The notes under the pieces were generated by a model. It ran no database searches and was not told the origin of the DNA. It was given only the letters and a program-made list of their open reading frames with translations. Of a DNA stretch of 64,000 nt, positions 1 through 11,478 are shown piece after piece; the stretch's first letter is position 1, and each line of letters opens with the position of its first letter. This DNA comes from Gorsachius magnificus (taxonomy: Eukaryota > Chordata > Aves > Pelecaniformes > Ardeidae). Both the position numbers and the translations under genes were made by a program. The stretch covers positions 11,283,821-11,347,820 of the forward strand of contig CM067081.1 of the NCBI GenBank assembly GCA_034008185.1, written 5' to 3'.

Positions 1-733
1 TGTGTTACCTTTTCCAAAGAGCCCTTACACCATGGGATCATCTTTGAAAACCCCACAGGCTGCTGTTTGTGCCTTCTGACTGAGTTGCTTCTGCATCCAC
101 TTAATTAATAGGTTAGTAGGCAGAAAGCTATATGAAATCCTCATTTGGAGGTGATGCTCTGCAATTGTGCTTTTTATTAATTGGTTGCTTATTACAACAC
201 AGATCCACATTTGGAGCAGAGTCCTTCTTTCATGAAACATCAACTCATTAAATCCTGTTATGATGTTGTTGTTGTTTTCCTCATGTCAGTCATTTTCTCT
301 GCAGCAGCTTAAGAGAAGTCATAGTTTTGTATCTTCTCTTACTAATGGCTGTACAGCTGTTTTGAATTCTCGCCCATTGCATAATCCAGTAAAAACCTTA
401 CGCACACACAGAAAAAACACTTGAAATTTCGAACATAAAGATAGTGTGTAAAAGAGAAATGGCTTTTTTTTTTGATAGTACAGTAGTTAATTCTTTTAGT
501 AATTATGTCACATTTGTTCAGTAGTGCACATTAAGCCAGACTGCATAACCTTTGTGCCCCTTCACATGTTTCACTGCTTCTGTTTGCTCAGTGCTCAGAG
601 CAGGGGCATAAAATGCTAAGTACATTGAACTCAAATGGTAAATATTCAAACTGAAGTATGGTGCATCATTAAGTAAAATTAATGACATTTGCATTTATAA
701 TGGCTACAGTTGTGTGTCGATGCTGTTGGGCCA

Positions 734-964
734 TTAGGAGGATGCTCTGTGCCTGAGCACAGCCCTTCGCTGCGTGGTGGATGAAATCAAGAGGGTCCCT
801 TGGGCTGCATCTTGCCCATAAGGCACCAAACCAGGCTTGGCTTTATCGATGATGTACTTTTTTCCTGGCTGCTGCTGTCTCTGAACTGATACACTGAGCA
901 CAAACAGGAGTAAATTTGTGCAAATAATATATCTCATACACAATGTCACTCTGATGCTTGGCAT
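734..964 (-). other. Unrecognised 76-codon ORF with a signal-peptide-like start
   Basis: The ORF begins MPSIRVTLCMRYIICTNLLL. A hydrophobic stretch at about residues 10-27 is followed by a polar, Gln- and Lys-rich part (QRQQQPGKK), a layout like a secreted protein's N-terminus. About 20 bp upstream on the minus strand is a TATA-like ATTATAAATAG. I recognise no domain, and no strong GT splice donor follows that would make it a first exon. Random ORFs of this size are expected in 64 kb, so this is a weak candidate. Confidence 0.12.
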
Positions 965-2346
965 GATCCCAATCTATTTATAATCTATGAAACTGATATA
1001 TTGATATTCAATACTGTATGGATTCAGCCAGTTTCTTTCAAGATGAGTAATAAATTTGTGTGACGTTCTCTAACATCCCTATTTTACAAATGCCTGAAAA
1101 CCAATATCCTTGTCTATGCCTTATGTAGAAGCACAATCACAAAAGGACAGTGGTTTCTGGAATAATGGATCTGTTTATACGCTGATCTCACTGCTAGTTT
1201 CTTCTCACTGCTGCTTCTTCTTCTTACTACAGTTTTTTCTTGCTTCTTTCTTACTTCTAGAGCAATCCAGTAATGTTTGTATGGTGTCAGACCTTTCAAA
1301 ATAGTGATTCTTGCATTAATTTATTAGGAAACCTAATGAGTTCATCCATCCCAAATCTACCATAACTTGTGATGTGCCTCTTGCTCAGGCACTGGGAGAG
1401 CTGCAAAACTCTGCTGCCTTCCCCAGACCCTTGCACGTGGCAGATGGGCTCACGTTCCTGAGCACTGGCCTGGGGACAAAGGTACAAATTGCCCCATTTT
1501 CCTGTTATAACTGGCCAACAGACCTCCTTGCTTTCACCACGTGGCAGATAGCTCAGACTGCAGGGAGCGAGCTGAGGATGATGACACCCTCCTGCTCGAG
1601 CACCGTCCCCCTCTTGCCCAAGCAGAGCTTTGGAGACTTGAGCACTCTCCATCCCCATGGGAAATGCAATGCAGTAGTCAGTGCATCTCTGAACGGGTGG
1701 ATGTTGCCAAGTCAGCAGATGGGACCTATTCTTAGTCTGAGCCTTTAGTTTAGTTTTAGTTTGGTTTTGGTTTTTGCTAGTTCAGTCTGGTGCCCTGTTC
1801 AGCTAAAACAGGCCTGAATACAAAAATGAAGAAATTGGACCGTGTGATGATGTCGGACTAGATTGGAGAGGCACAGACTGAGGTTCATCAAGCCTGCCAT
1901 TTTCAGAGAAACAGTGACTAGAAACCAGCAGTTCAATTCTCTGACTAGCATTTCATTAATTTAGTAAATCAGTTAGCTTTTATTCTATTTTTCCTATACT
2001 TAATCTATCATTTCAGAGTAAACAACACATGATTTTAAAATATTCTTTATGGACTTTGTAATTGAATCCTAGTTTGCCTCCCAGTGCAATTTGATACAGG
2101 AATAAAATATAAAATTAAGTAATCTAGCGAATGCAAAAATTCACAAATCTAGCATAACAAAGCATAGAACTGCTTCAAAGTGTGTGCAGATACAATGTAC
2201 AGTCATGGTTAGAAAAAGGTTTCCAATTTAGTGTATAGTTACAGTTTAGTTACAATTCAGTGTGTTTTAATGATTACCAACCACTGGACTGAAACTTACT
2301 TTAGGGAAATAACTAAAAAGTACAGCTGCAAAACAAGATTAGAATT

Positions 2347-2415
2347 GATTATTTAAATGAATGTTTCCTGCCTGCTGATTTAAATCATGATTAAAATGGG
2401 TGATTTAAGTCACTT
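2347..2415. repeat. Cluster of the palindromic motif gatttaaatc
   Basis: A perfect gatttaaatc at 2377-2386 is surrounded by degraded copies: atttaaatga upstream, atgattaaaa and gatttaagtc downstream. Runs of alternating gatttaaatc units are familiar to me from an old interspersed repeat of amniote genomes, but I cannot name the family. The copy here is very worn. A chance AT-rich cluster is the alternative. Confidence 0.35.
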
Positions 2416-5400
2416 CTATTTATATCATTTTGCGCAGTTTGGAGACTGGCAATCCAAGTCCGGAGATGTTATTTCCTCTCCCAGAAAGACAGAACTGCCC
2501 CTAGAAAACCACAATTAAATTTCAGAGTCCTCTTCCCTTGACTAGTTACTGGAGGATTTTTTTTCTCCCTCTGCTTAAACAAAGTACATTTGTATCACAA
2601 GTTATCTAATTACTGTTTCCTTTGGCCTCTTTATTCAACATACATATTGATTTTATTTTTTTTTTTTAGTGTCTGAAACGTCTTTTGTTTTACTTGTCCT
2701 TCCTCACTGCAATGGTGCCTTCCCTGACAACTCTTCCCAGCACTATGTAGGAGGAGGATATCAACAGAAGTAAATCCTATAGCTGCTGTGCTTAATGAAA
2801 TACTCTCATCAGCAGAGCATGGTGATGGTCGTTGAATGCTCGTGACTCTTTCCAATGCAAAAATTGCCACGAGGGTGGTTTAAAGTTCGCATAGTTTCCT
2901 TTGCATTTGCAGCAGAGTAGGAGCAAGCACACAGTTGTTCAGTGATAAATCCATAAAATGCAGTAGTTTGTTTGGTTGTCCCCACCTCGCTTGCTTATGG
3001 TTGTCTGTCTGTCTCGTGATTTAGCATGACTTAGTATGGCAAGGTCTGACTTCATGTGAGAAAAGTTTTGTGTTACCTTTACAGTTTAATTTAAGGGAAT
3101 AATCTTACGCAGCTGGAGAGTTCTTGTAGTCATTGCAAACCAAAGACGTGGGAGCTTCCACTGTAACCTAGAGGTTAATCTCCATCAGACCATTACTGAA
3201 AGTGCAAGAGATCATAATGAAATCTTCAGGTTTTTTAATATCAGTTGCCTGAAGCCTGGAAGAATGAATATGAGAAGCTCTTTGACTGACTTTAAAGAGG
3301 TGGAAAAAGCACAGATTTTGTTCAGTCAAACATCCAAGGTTATTTTTTCCTTTTTGGAACATTCATAATTCTTCTGATAAGTAAATTTGATGATGTGTAA
3401 TGCAAAGGGGAGCGTAAAATGTGCTGTCCTCTCTTCTTTCTACTTCTGTTTCAAACCTGTCAAAGAGTAGTAATGGCACTCCTGGGGTTAAGGACATTCG
3501 GGTTATCATCTCATCACATACTGTAATTACGTGTTGCAGTTTCATAGGATGGCTGGAGTTTAGTTCTGAAAAATGTCTTTTGGCGGGATCCAGCCCTACT
3601 GAGTAGTAAGTGGGGTTTCCTCAAGGAAAGGGCATTTTTTTGAAGGGAAAAAAAAGCAGCAAAACCAAAGACTTGCATCTTAAAGAACCGATATTATGCT
3701 GTCAAGCGTCCCTAAATTAACCAAGCAGCTGACCTACACTTTAAAGGATTTTTACAGTACTGTCAGAAGGGATTGAGTCATTCTCCTTCAGCTGAACAAC
3801 TCTTGTATCCTCCCATACATCCTTAATAAAGAGAATCCGCACTGGGGCCATTCATGTTTCCATCAGGCGCTGCATCAAGAACAATTTGTCATGCAAGGAG
3901 GCATAAGTAAAGGAAATCAATCTCACAGAAGCTAATGAGAGTGCAGAACTCCTACACACCTTCTCCAAAATAGGTTTCCTGGTAGCATTTGGGCACTGGA
4001 GTCAATGGTTCACTGTCTGTCAATCACAGATCTGGCCATGGTGGAGGAGGAGTGCCTTGGCAAAGGAAGAGAGCTTTTACTGTGATCTGCCTACACAGCC
4101 ATGAGAGGGATCTGTTGGGTCTTCATATTACGTAGCACTTTCACTTCTAAAAAATAATAATAAGTTTTTATAAATGGGTTAAATAATTTATTTTCTCAAA
4201 AGGGTTATCAGGCAACTATCGTACCTGAGGTTTCTGTGTGTGCTTCTTAGGAAATTTCGTGTTGCAGTGAAGTGATGAATTAAGTGGGGTGTTTGGTTTA
4301 GTCTCTGAAGAGCAGCTATCAGGTTCAAGAGTAAGTGTAGGGATGGCCAGGAAGTGCCTTGCTGCACCAGAAAGAGGCAGCACATGGTGGAGTTCCATTC
4401 CCTCTGTCCTTCTCACCTGGTGAGCCAGCAAAGGGGAGAAGGGTCTCAGATACTACTTTCACAGTAAAATTAGGAAGAGAGAGAAAGGCCAGCAGTGTTC
4501 ATCCAACATAATTCAGAAGTGACACACCATCAAATAGACCATATCTGGCACATTCTTCCTTATATAGTTAAATTGGGAAGCTGAATTATCTTTCAGTTGC
4601 ATTAGAACCTGGAAGAGCATGTGCCATTCTGCTGTTTACTTGGCTTTCTTCTTTTTTCTTTCTGGTAGTTTTAAAAAAATCATTACTTGTGTCCTTAGAT
4701 GTGTTATTTATTGCTGCTGGAGATGATTCTGCTGGTTAAATTTAAAAGAAAAAGCACCAAAACCACTCTGTGTCAGAGCTTTCAAGCTGCTTATGGCATA
4801 AGCACAGGTAGGACAGGCAGAGACACATCTCCATGATAACTTTGGACCTGCTGAAACAATGTCTCTTCCCAGGTCCCAGGTCCATTTTCCAGTGGAGGTA
4901 CCTATGGATAATCTGTTTGGAAGTGCTAACCGGCATTTCTGGTGATGCGCTGAGCCAATGGTTTCTGCTTAGTGTGAATATGGTCTCATTTTTTATAGAA
5001 ATGTGCTTATTTCCCTTAACTCATTATCATAGCTATTAATAACTTCATCAAGACAGCTCTTCAGGTTGAGCTTTTCCTAATGAACTTGATAATAAAAATC
5101 CTGCTGACTTCCAGGGAAGTTGCTTAGGATGCAAAGTGGCATTATTAAGACCACATTTACTGTCTGCTTCACCGATGCCACAGAATTTGGGGGAGAGATG
5201 ATTCCTGGAGAATGAAATGTCAAAATGTGTCTCCAAGGCAGTTTCCTAGATATTCCCTGCTTGTAGTGGAATTTATCAGGCTGGCAGTTAGAACTTTGTC
5301 TTTTTTAATTTGAAGATAGCAAAAAAAAAATGATAATAAAAATGGAGTTGCTTACTGTCCCACAGTTTGGTTTTGGTTTTAACTAATATTGACTGGGTCC

Positions 5401-5625
5401 CACGAACCTTAGTCACTTGCTTTTCCAAATCCAGGTATTAAATACTAGCAATATTCTTTCTTCTTATTTTGGAAGAGTTGATAGAGTTGACAGAGTAGGG
5501 TTTAAAAGGCATGGCTGTTTACTCTTAGGTTCTTGAAGTTTTCCCCTTCATTCAGGCAGGGGTGATAGTACTAGACCTTCCCAGAGATTCGTTCAGAAAT
5601 TCTGGTGATGTGAAGTAGAACTACT

Positions 5626-5647
5626 AAAAAAAAAAAAAAAAAAAAAA
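5626..5647 (+). repeat. Poly(A) run of 22
   Basis: An uninterrupted run of 22 A. The sequence just upstream was checked for a retrocopy or CR1 tail and shows neither, so I treat it as a simple repeat. Confidence 0.85.
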
Positions 5648-8047
5648 GAAATTTGGTGATACAATCACTGTTACACTTGGTAGGATAAAAATAATAAGCA
5701 ATACCAGGTTTTATGCTTTGGGGAGAAAGGGATAATAATTCTATGCTTTTGATAGAGTTAAAAAGACTATTTTTCTCCACAGAGAGTAGCCTTCCACGGA
5801 GAGGTATATTGCACCTCCATGGGATGCATCCAGCATTGGGCATTGTTGGAATTGTAATGCTAGAATACTCCCAGTGAACCAATCAGTTCTTTCAAATAAG
5901 ACTGGTATTGTCTTAACAATGATATAGGGGACATAATAAGCAGGGAAACTGAGAAGAAATTAATGAAAGGCAAAATCTGGGTAACTTGAATTAAAAATAT
6001 ACATACGTTGGGAATGCAAGGTTCATGGTTTACTGTAAAACTCATACATCCTTATTGCTTTTGGCTGTGGACATATAGCAGTCCTTGTGGCTAGCTCCAG
6101 ACAGAGTTCACAAAAGCCATAGTTTGTGAAATAGGAACCAAGTACATGGAAGAGATTTTTATTTTTTTAATCCTTTTTTATTGTTTTAAGTTCTAACCTT
6201 ACCACATGGACTTCCCATGCAACCTCAGTTGCATTCATTATAGATCTTTCAGTGTAGCTGTCGTGTTTCTGGTGCAGTGGCTAATATTCAAACATACAAG
6301 AATGGTGGACAGGGATATATTCACCCTGCTTTTTCATCAAGGAATGTCTTTTCATTGTATGCCTAATCTCAGCGTGTCTCCATTTTGATTATGGCCTGCA
6401 GTCAAAGCAAGAGAAAGAAAGCTGAAGAAACCCAAGAGCCAGACTGAGTTTTGTTTACTTGTTGGTGGAAGAGCTTGAATGACTGTATGTTTATTTAATG
6501 ATAATGGTGGCAGAAAATGAACTGTGCTGGCCATAAAACATCAGGTTGCCTCTGCCCATTACCTCTCTATTGCATGTTCTATGAGTGCTTAAAGCATGAA
6601 GAGTAGAAATTAATGCTCCTATGAGTAGAGATCCTGATTTGTATATTATTTTTTAAGTGCTATAGAATACTTCAGGATGAAAGATGATACATGAATAGCC
6701 AGATGAGATTGATTGTTAACCTTAAGCATCAAGCCAAAAATACCTTGATTTCCTGGAACCACAGATGTAAATCTTGGCAAAATCACCTCAGTGTTTATCC
6801 TTTACTGTTATGTGAATTAAAGGCTAGCCATTTTATTGTGTTTTCTTCTCTTGGATGAGATCTTAATGACTGAGACCTCATCTGATATATGTGGCCATTA
6901 CACTCCATTACCACTTTCCCTAACGGTAGAAATTTGCCAAATCACTTTAGACAGAATTTTGTCTTGCACGATGTGCTGTTTACTAATTGCCTACAGCCTT
7001 CAACACGGTCATAGCTATCAGGGGAATGCCTCTTTGGCAATGCGCATCTCATTGAATGACATTGGGTTTCTGATCATCATAACAGGCTCAGTTCTTCCTG
7101 AAGGACACGTGGAGACTGAAGGTGTCAGGACTGCACATTGTTTCTCAGCTTGCAGTATTCCTTTGCCATAAATAGATTAAGCATTTTAACTTATTGCTAT
7201 TATTACATTATTGATAGATTTCCTAAGCGTACCTCAAGAGAATGTTCCTAGGGAGTCAAAGGTTTTGCATAAATAGGAAAACTTACTTTCTAGAGTTTCT
7301 AGGAAGTTGTTGGCCTTGCCACCCTTCATCTCAATGTGGTGTATTACAGACAATTTTGGTGAAAACAAATACATGAAAGGACCCAAGCATGCTATCCTGA
7401 CCTGACCACTTATTCATACCCCTTGTAGTCTCCAGCAAAGTTCCTTGGTGAATGTTGTATTCCCAACTTACTGGCTCTGAGGCCTTGAGAGTTTTAGTGT
7501 TGTTTTTTTTTTTTTCTTTTTTTAAGTAGAGAAAATAACCACATTTGCATCTCTTTGACTGAGCCCTTTCAGCCTTGCTATTCTGGACAGTCAGTGTATG
7601 ATTTTGAAGCTGCTAGGCTTTTCCTGGGGCTGGTGCAGGTCATCTTTAACGAGATTGATTTTCTAATAGTTTGCTTCAAAGGGCAGAGATAGCCATCAGT
7701 GTGTCTTTTCATTTGATACTTCCTGACAAAATAAAGGACAGACTCATTTTCGCCATTTGCTCAAAGTGGTCTCCAACAGTAAAGTTCCTGTTAGAATATT
7801 ATTTATGGAACACGAAAGTATTACGAAGTCCAACCTGATTAACTAAAGTGGCTCTTCTCTGTAATCCATTACTCTAAGCTGGTGCTTGATAGATGGACAG
7901 TTATTGCCCTGTTTGTACTTAAAGTAGTTATTTCTCCAGTCATAAATTTGCTGTCAGAGTTATTTCCAGCTGTCTAAAAAGCCAGTGAAATCTGTTTAGA
8001 AAACTTAGAGTGTTTTCAAATCAAAAAATATGAAATGTGTTCTATAG

Positions 8048-8533
8048 TCATAAAGAGAACAGCAACAAAAAATTAATATGAAAATAAATACAGTCATAAT
8101 CTTTCCTAATCACTAGTGATACAAGGGTAGCTGGCTGGCACTGGCCATCCTTACTGCAGTTGTGGTGTAACTGTGTATTATTGTCGGTTGCTGTTTGCCC
8201 GCTCACAGAAATGTTTGCCATGAGCAATGGTACAAAGCAGACGTGCCCTTGAAATTCTCTTTTTGTTTGCCTGTGCACCTGGAAATTGGTGTTCAGATCT
8301 ATCTGCAAGGATGATAAATACTTTATTTTCGGTACAACCGTTTGACTTTTCTCTGAAGTAAAAATACCATTATCCATCCAGTGCAGTGAAGACACAGCTT
8401 TAGGGCCTGGTAGCGGTGTTTTGAAAGATGCATATAGTACACAGCTAAAGATCAGAAAGCTTGTAATCACTCTTCTACATTGCATGAATTTTCTATGCCA
8501 TCTCTGCAAACTAGGGAGGAGTTTATAAAGCAC
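8048..8533 (-). other. Unrecognised 161-codon ORF
   Basis: This is one of the two longest ORFs outside the CR1 copies and the GC-richer patches. It starts MLYKLLPSLQRW, has a hydrophobic stretch at about residues 24-37 (VITSFLIFSCVLYA) and ends in a hydrophobic Phe/Leu-rich tail. There is no repeat, catalytic motif or cysteine pattern I can assign, and no promoter, splice or poly(A) context that fixes it as a gene. A chance ORF is the most likely reading. A decayed retrocopy of an unknown gene is possible. Confidence 0.12.
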
Positions 8534-10433
8534 AGTTTCTTCATAGAAGACATAGAAAAAATAGATGTCAGAAATTTTCTTCTCCTCTCCTCCTGAGAGC
8601 GCTACAGTCTCTTAGAAATGTTATCCTCCCCAAATCACATTTCTGAGTCTATGAAGCTGCCAAATTCTTAATTTTTTCTGCCTAATGCTTTAGGCTTCTC
8701 CTCATTTTTTGTTTAATCCCCCACAGTCCCAAGTATCCTTGCACAGCTTCCTCCAAAGCAGAAAATTTGAGTGTGTTCTTGCCCAGCACAGGAGCTCTTT
8801 CAACTGTCTTCAGTGGAGCTATTTGCAAACAGAAGCACCTGAATGAACTGGGGTCTTGGTGCAACACTGGACAAAGGCTTGCAAAGCCTCCGTCTTCCAT
8901 CCAAGGATACCACATTTACACTTCTGCTGCAGTTAACGCAGTATTCATTGACTTTCTCTAAGTTACTACATTTAGAAATGTGCTTCCAGCCATGGTGGAC
9001 CACTGCAGGAAATTTGAGATGTAAACTTATTAAGAGATTCTTCAGATCTCATATTTCTAAAGTAATGCTGAATTCAGTTTTAAAAGTCTATTCATTTTCA
9101 TTTGAAAGTCTAGTTACTACTTTGATAGGCAGGCTTATAATAGAGGACTGTTTAAGAAAACTGACTACTACTTCAAGATTAATTCACCTTGTGGCATCAA
9201 AACTACCAAACTGAAATGAGAATGGGGTTTGTAAGTATTCAGCATTTCTGAAAATCAAGCTATTTACCTATATGTCTAGATAAGGGTTAAAATGCCTGGC
9301 TTGAGGCAACCCAATTTAAAAAGGCTAATCTGGGCATCTTTGTGGAGGCAAACATTCACAGAAGATGCATGTGTCTAGATATCTGCTCAACTTCTAAAGA
9401 ACTTGTAAAACCTTGGAATTACGGATTTTGATTTATGCCCTGCTAGAAGACTGGTGGATAATTGCACCATTCTGTTGTCTTTCTAAAATTGAAATACATC
9501 TATTTCTGTTTGTGATGATAAATCCGATAATAAAATCTTAATTGGAAAAAGCAATTTGTCGGAGCAGCAATTAGCAGTGAAACAGCTGCTTCGTTAACAT
9601 ACAGATGCAGGGTAATGGCTTCTGAATCAAATGGGACTTGGTGAACTCTCTGGTGAAGAGGTTCCTCCTGACATTCTTACACATTTTGCTTTTTCTGAGC
9701 ATTGTGTTTTCTGTTGCTCATGAGCTTGACTTGCTTTAATACAACGTTATTCAAATGTCTCTGATGCCCTTCTCAACATTATCCAAGCTTTTTCCATGTA
9801 AAATCAGAAGCAATTACATAGCTCATATTTAGATGATTTACTGTGTCAAACTTAGTCACCTGCTCTGATGTCTGAATTCAAGACGGTGATTAAAAATTCA
9901 AGTAGTCTGTTCAGCAAGGCTGCTGATCCATGGGTTTTTGCTGAAAGCTGTATTTGAACCCCAGCTCTGAAAGCTTCACTCAGGTGGTGTTCCCACTGAT
10001 TGTCCATGGGCTGCGCAGGGAACTGTTGTCTGGCACTCAGGTCTTAGTCACTTATCCTTTCCAAATCTGATGCCATTGTAGGTACCACCATAATTCCTGT
10101 TTAAACTCTTTCACAAGCCAAAGTCCTATGTGGATGTCACAAAGTGTTTGACATTTCTCTCTTTTGAGCATAAAAACTCTTCTTGAGAAGGGATGTGGGG
10201 TTGGAGTTTTATTTATTTGTAAGAAAGAAGATGGGGAAACCTCTAGTCCCACTGGTAGACCCTTACATCTGTCTCTGAACACCAGACTATGAGGTTCAGT
10301 TTTCAGCAGTGCTGAGCAGCTCGTAAATGGCCATTGGAAGAGCTGAAAGCTCAGCTACCTGGCATTACTGAAATCAGTCCACCTTCCAGGGACCTGTGTT
10401 GGAAAGGCTGGGTCAGTCTTACCACATGTGAAG

Positions 10434-11478
10434 ATCACAGAATCACAGAATCGCAAGGGTTGGAAGGGACCTTGGGAGATCATCTAGCCCAACGCCCCTG
10501 CTAAAGCAGGTTCTCCTAGAGCATGTTGCAGAGGACATCGTCCAGGCGGGCTTTGAATATCTCCAGAGAAGGAGATTCCACAACCTCCCTGGGCAGCCTG
10601 TTCCAGTGCTCCGTCACCCTCAGAGTAAAGAAGTTTTTCCTCATATTCAAATGAAACCTCTTCTGCTTCAGTTTGTACCCATGGCCCCTTGTCCTGTCGC
10701 TGGGCACCACTGCAAAGAGTCTGGCTCCGTCCTTGTGACTTCCACCCTTAAGATATTTGTATGTGTTGATGAGGTCCCCTCTCAGTCTTCTCTTCTTCAG
10801 GCTAAACAAGACCAACTCTCTCAGCCTTTCCTCACAGGGGAGATGCTCCAGTCCCGTTATCATCCTTGTTGCTCTCCTCTGGACTCTCTCTAGTTCCTCA
10901 ACCTTCTTGAACTGGGGAGCCCAGAACTGGACACAGTACTCCAGGTGGGGTCTCACCAGGGCAGAGTAGAGGGGGAGGAGAACCTCCCTCAACCTGCTGG
11001 CCACACTCCTCTTAATGCACCCCAGGATACCATTGGCCTTCTTGGCAACAAGGGCACCCTGCTGGCTCATGGTCAGCTTGTCATCCACCAGGACTCCCAG
11101 GTCCCTCTCAGCAGAGCTGCTTCCCAGCAGGTCAGCCCCCAGCCTGTACTGGTGCATGGGGTTCGACCTCCCCAGGTGCAGCACCCAACACTTGCCCTTG
11201 TTGAATTTCATCAAGTTCCTCTCTGCCCAACTCTCCAGCCTGTCCAGGTCCTGCTGAATGGCAGCGCAGCCTTCTGGTGTTATCAGCCACTCCTCCCAGT
11301 TTTGTGTCATCAGCGAACTTGCTGATGGTACACTCTGTTCCATCGTCCAGGTCATTGATGAACAAGTTGAACAAGACCGGGCTGAGTACTGAGCTCTGGG
11401 GAACTCCACTAGCTACCAGCCTCCAACTGGACTCTGCCGCGCCGATCAGAACCCTCTGAGCCCTGCCATTCAGCCAGA
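10434..11478 (-). mobile_element. 5'-truncated CR1 LINE
   Basis: The plus strand opens with atcacagaatcacagaatcg followed by ggttggaagggacct, the reverse complement of a CR1 3' end. The element therefore lies on the minus strand with its 3' terminus at 10434. It runs to about 11478, where CR1 homology stops within the ORF2 codons for WLNGRAQRV. About 1.05 kb remains of a full element of roughly 4.5 kb, as is usual for CR1. The C-terminal part of the reverse transcriptase ORF is present but shifted. I see no obvious target-site duplication, which is normal for CR1. Confidence 0.95.
10516..11478 (-). pseudogene. CR1 ORF2 fragment: end of reverse transcriptase and C-terminal region
   Basis: Reading from 11478 downwards, the first frame gives [11 protein letters not shown], the SGVPQ motif, [11 protein letters not shown] and the catalytic FADDTKLGG. 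Near 11280 one extra base in the codons after GGVAD shifts the frame. The rest continues in the next frame as [63 protein letters not shown] and [15 protein letters not shown], ending at a stop at 10516. Apart from that shift the 250 or so C-terminal codons are open, so this copy is moderately young. The endonuclease and the N-terminal half of the RT are missing. It cannot encode a working protein. Confidence 0.93.

Larger units (their letters stand above)
1..10433. other. Unique AT-rich DNA, no recognisable gene
   Basis: I see no exon, RNA gene or clear mobile element in this stretch. It holds homopolymer runs (T runs near 464 and 7503, an A run at 5626), a cluster of a palindromic 10-mer at about 2.35 kb, and ORFs of under about 160 codons. 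None of these ORFs resembles a protein family I know. Whether it is intronic or intergenic cannot be decided from sequence alone. Confidence 0.6.

Noticed and set aside
9948..9990. MIR-like phrase (gtatttgaaccccagctctg)
   Set aside because: Only one short block matches and no neighbouring MIR block is in order.
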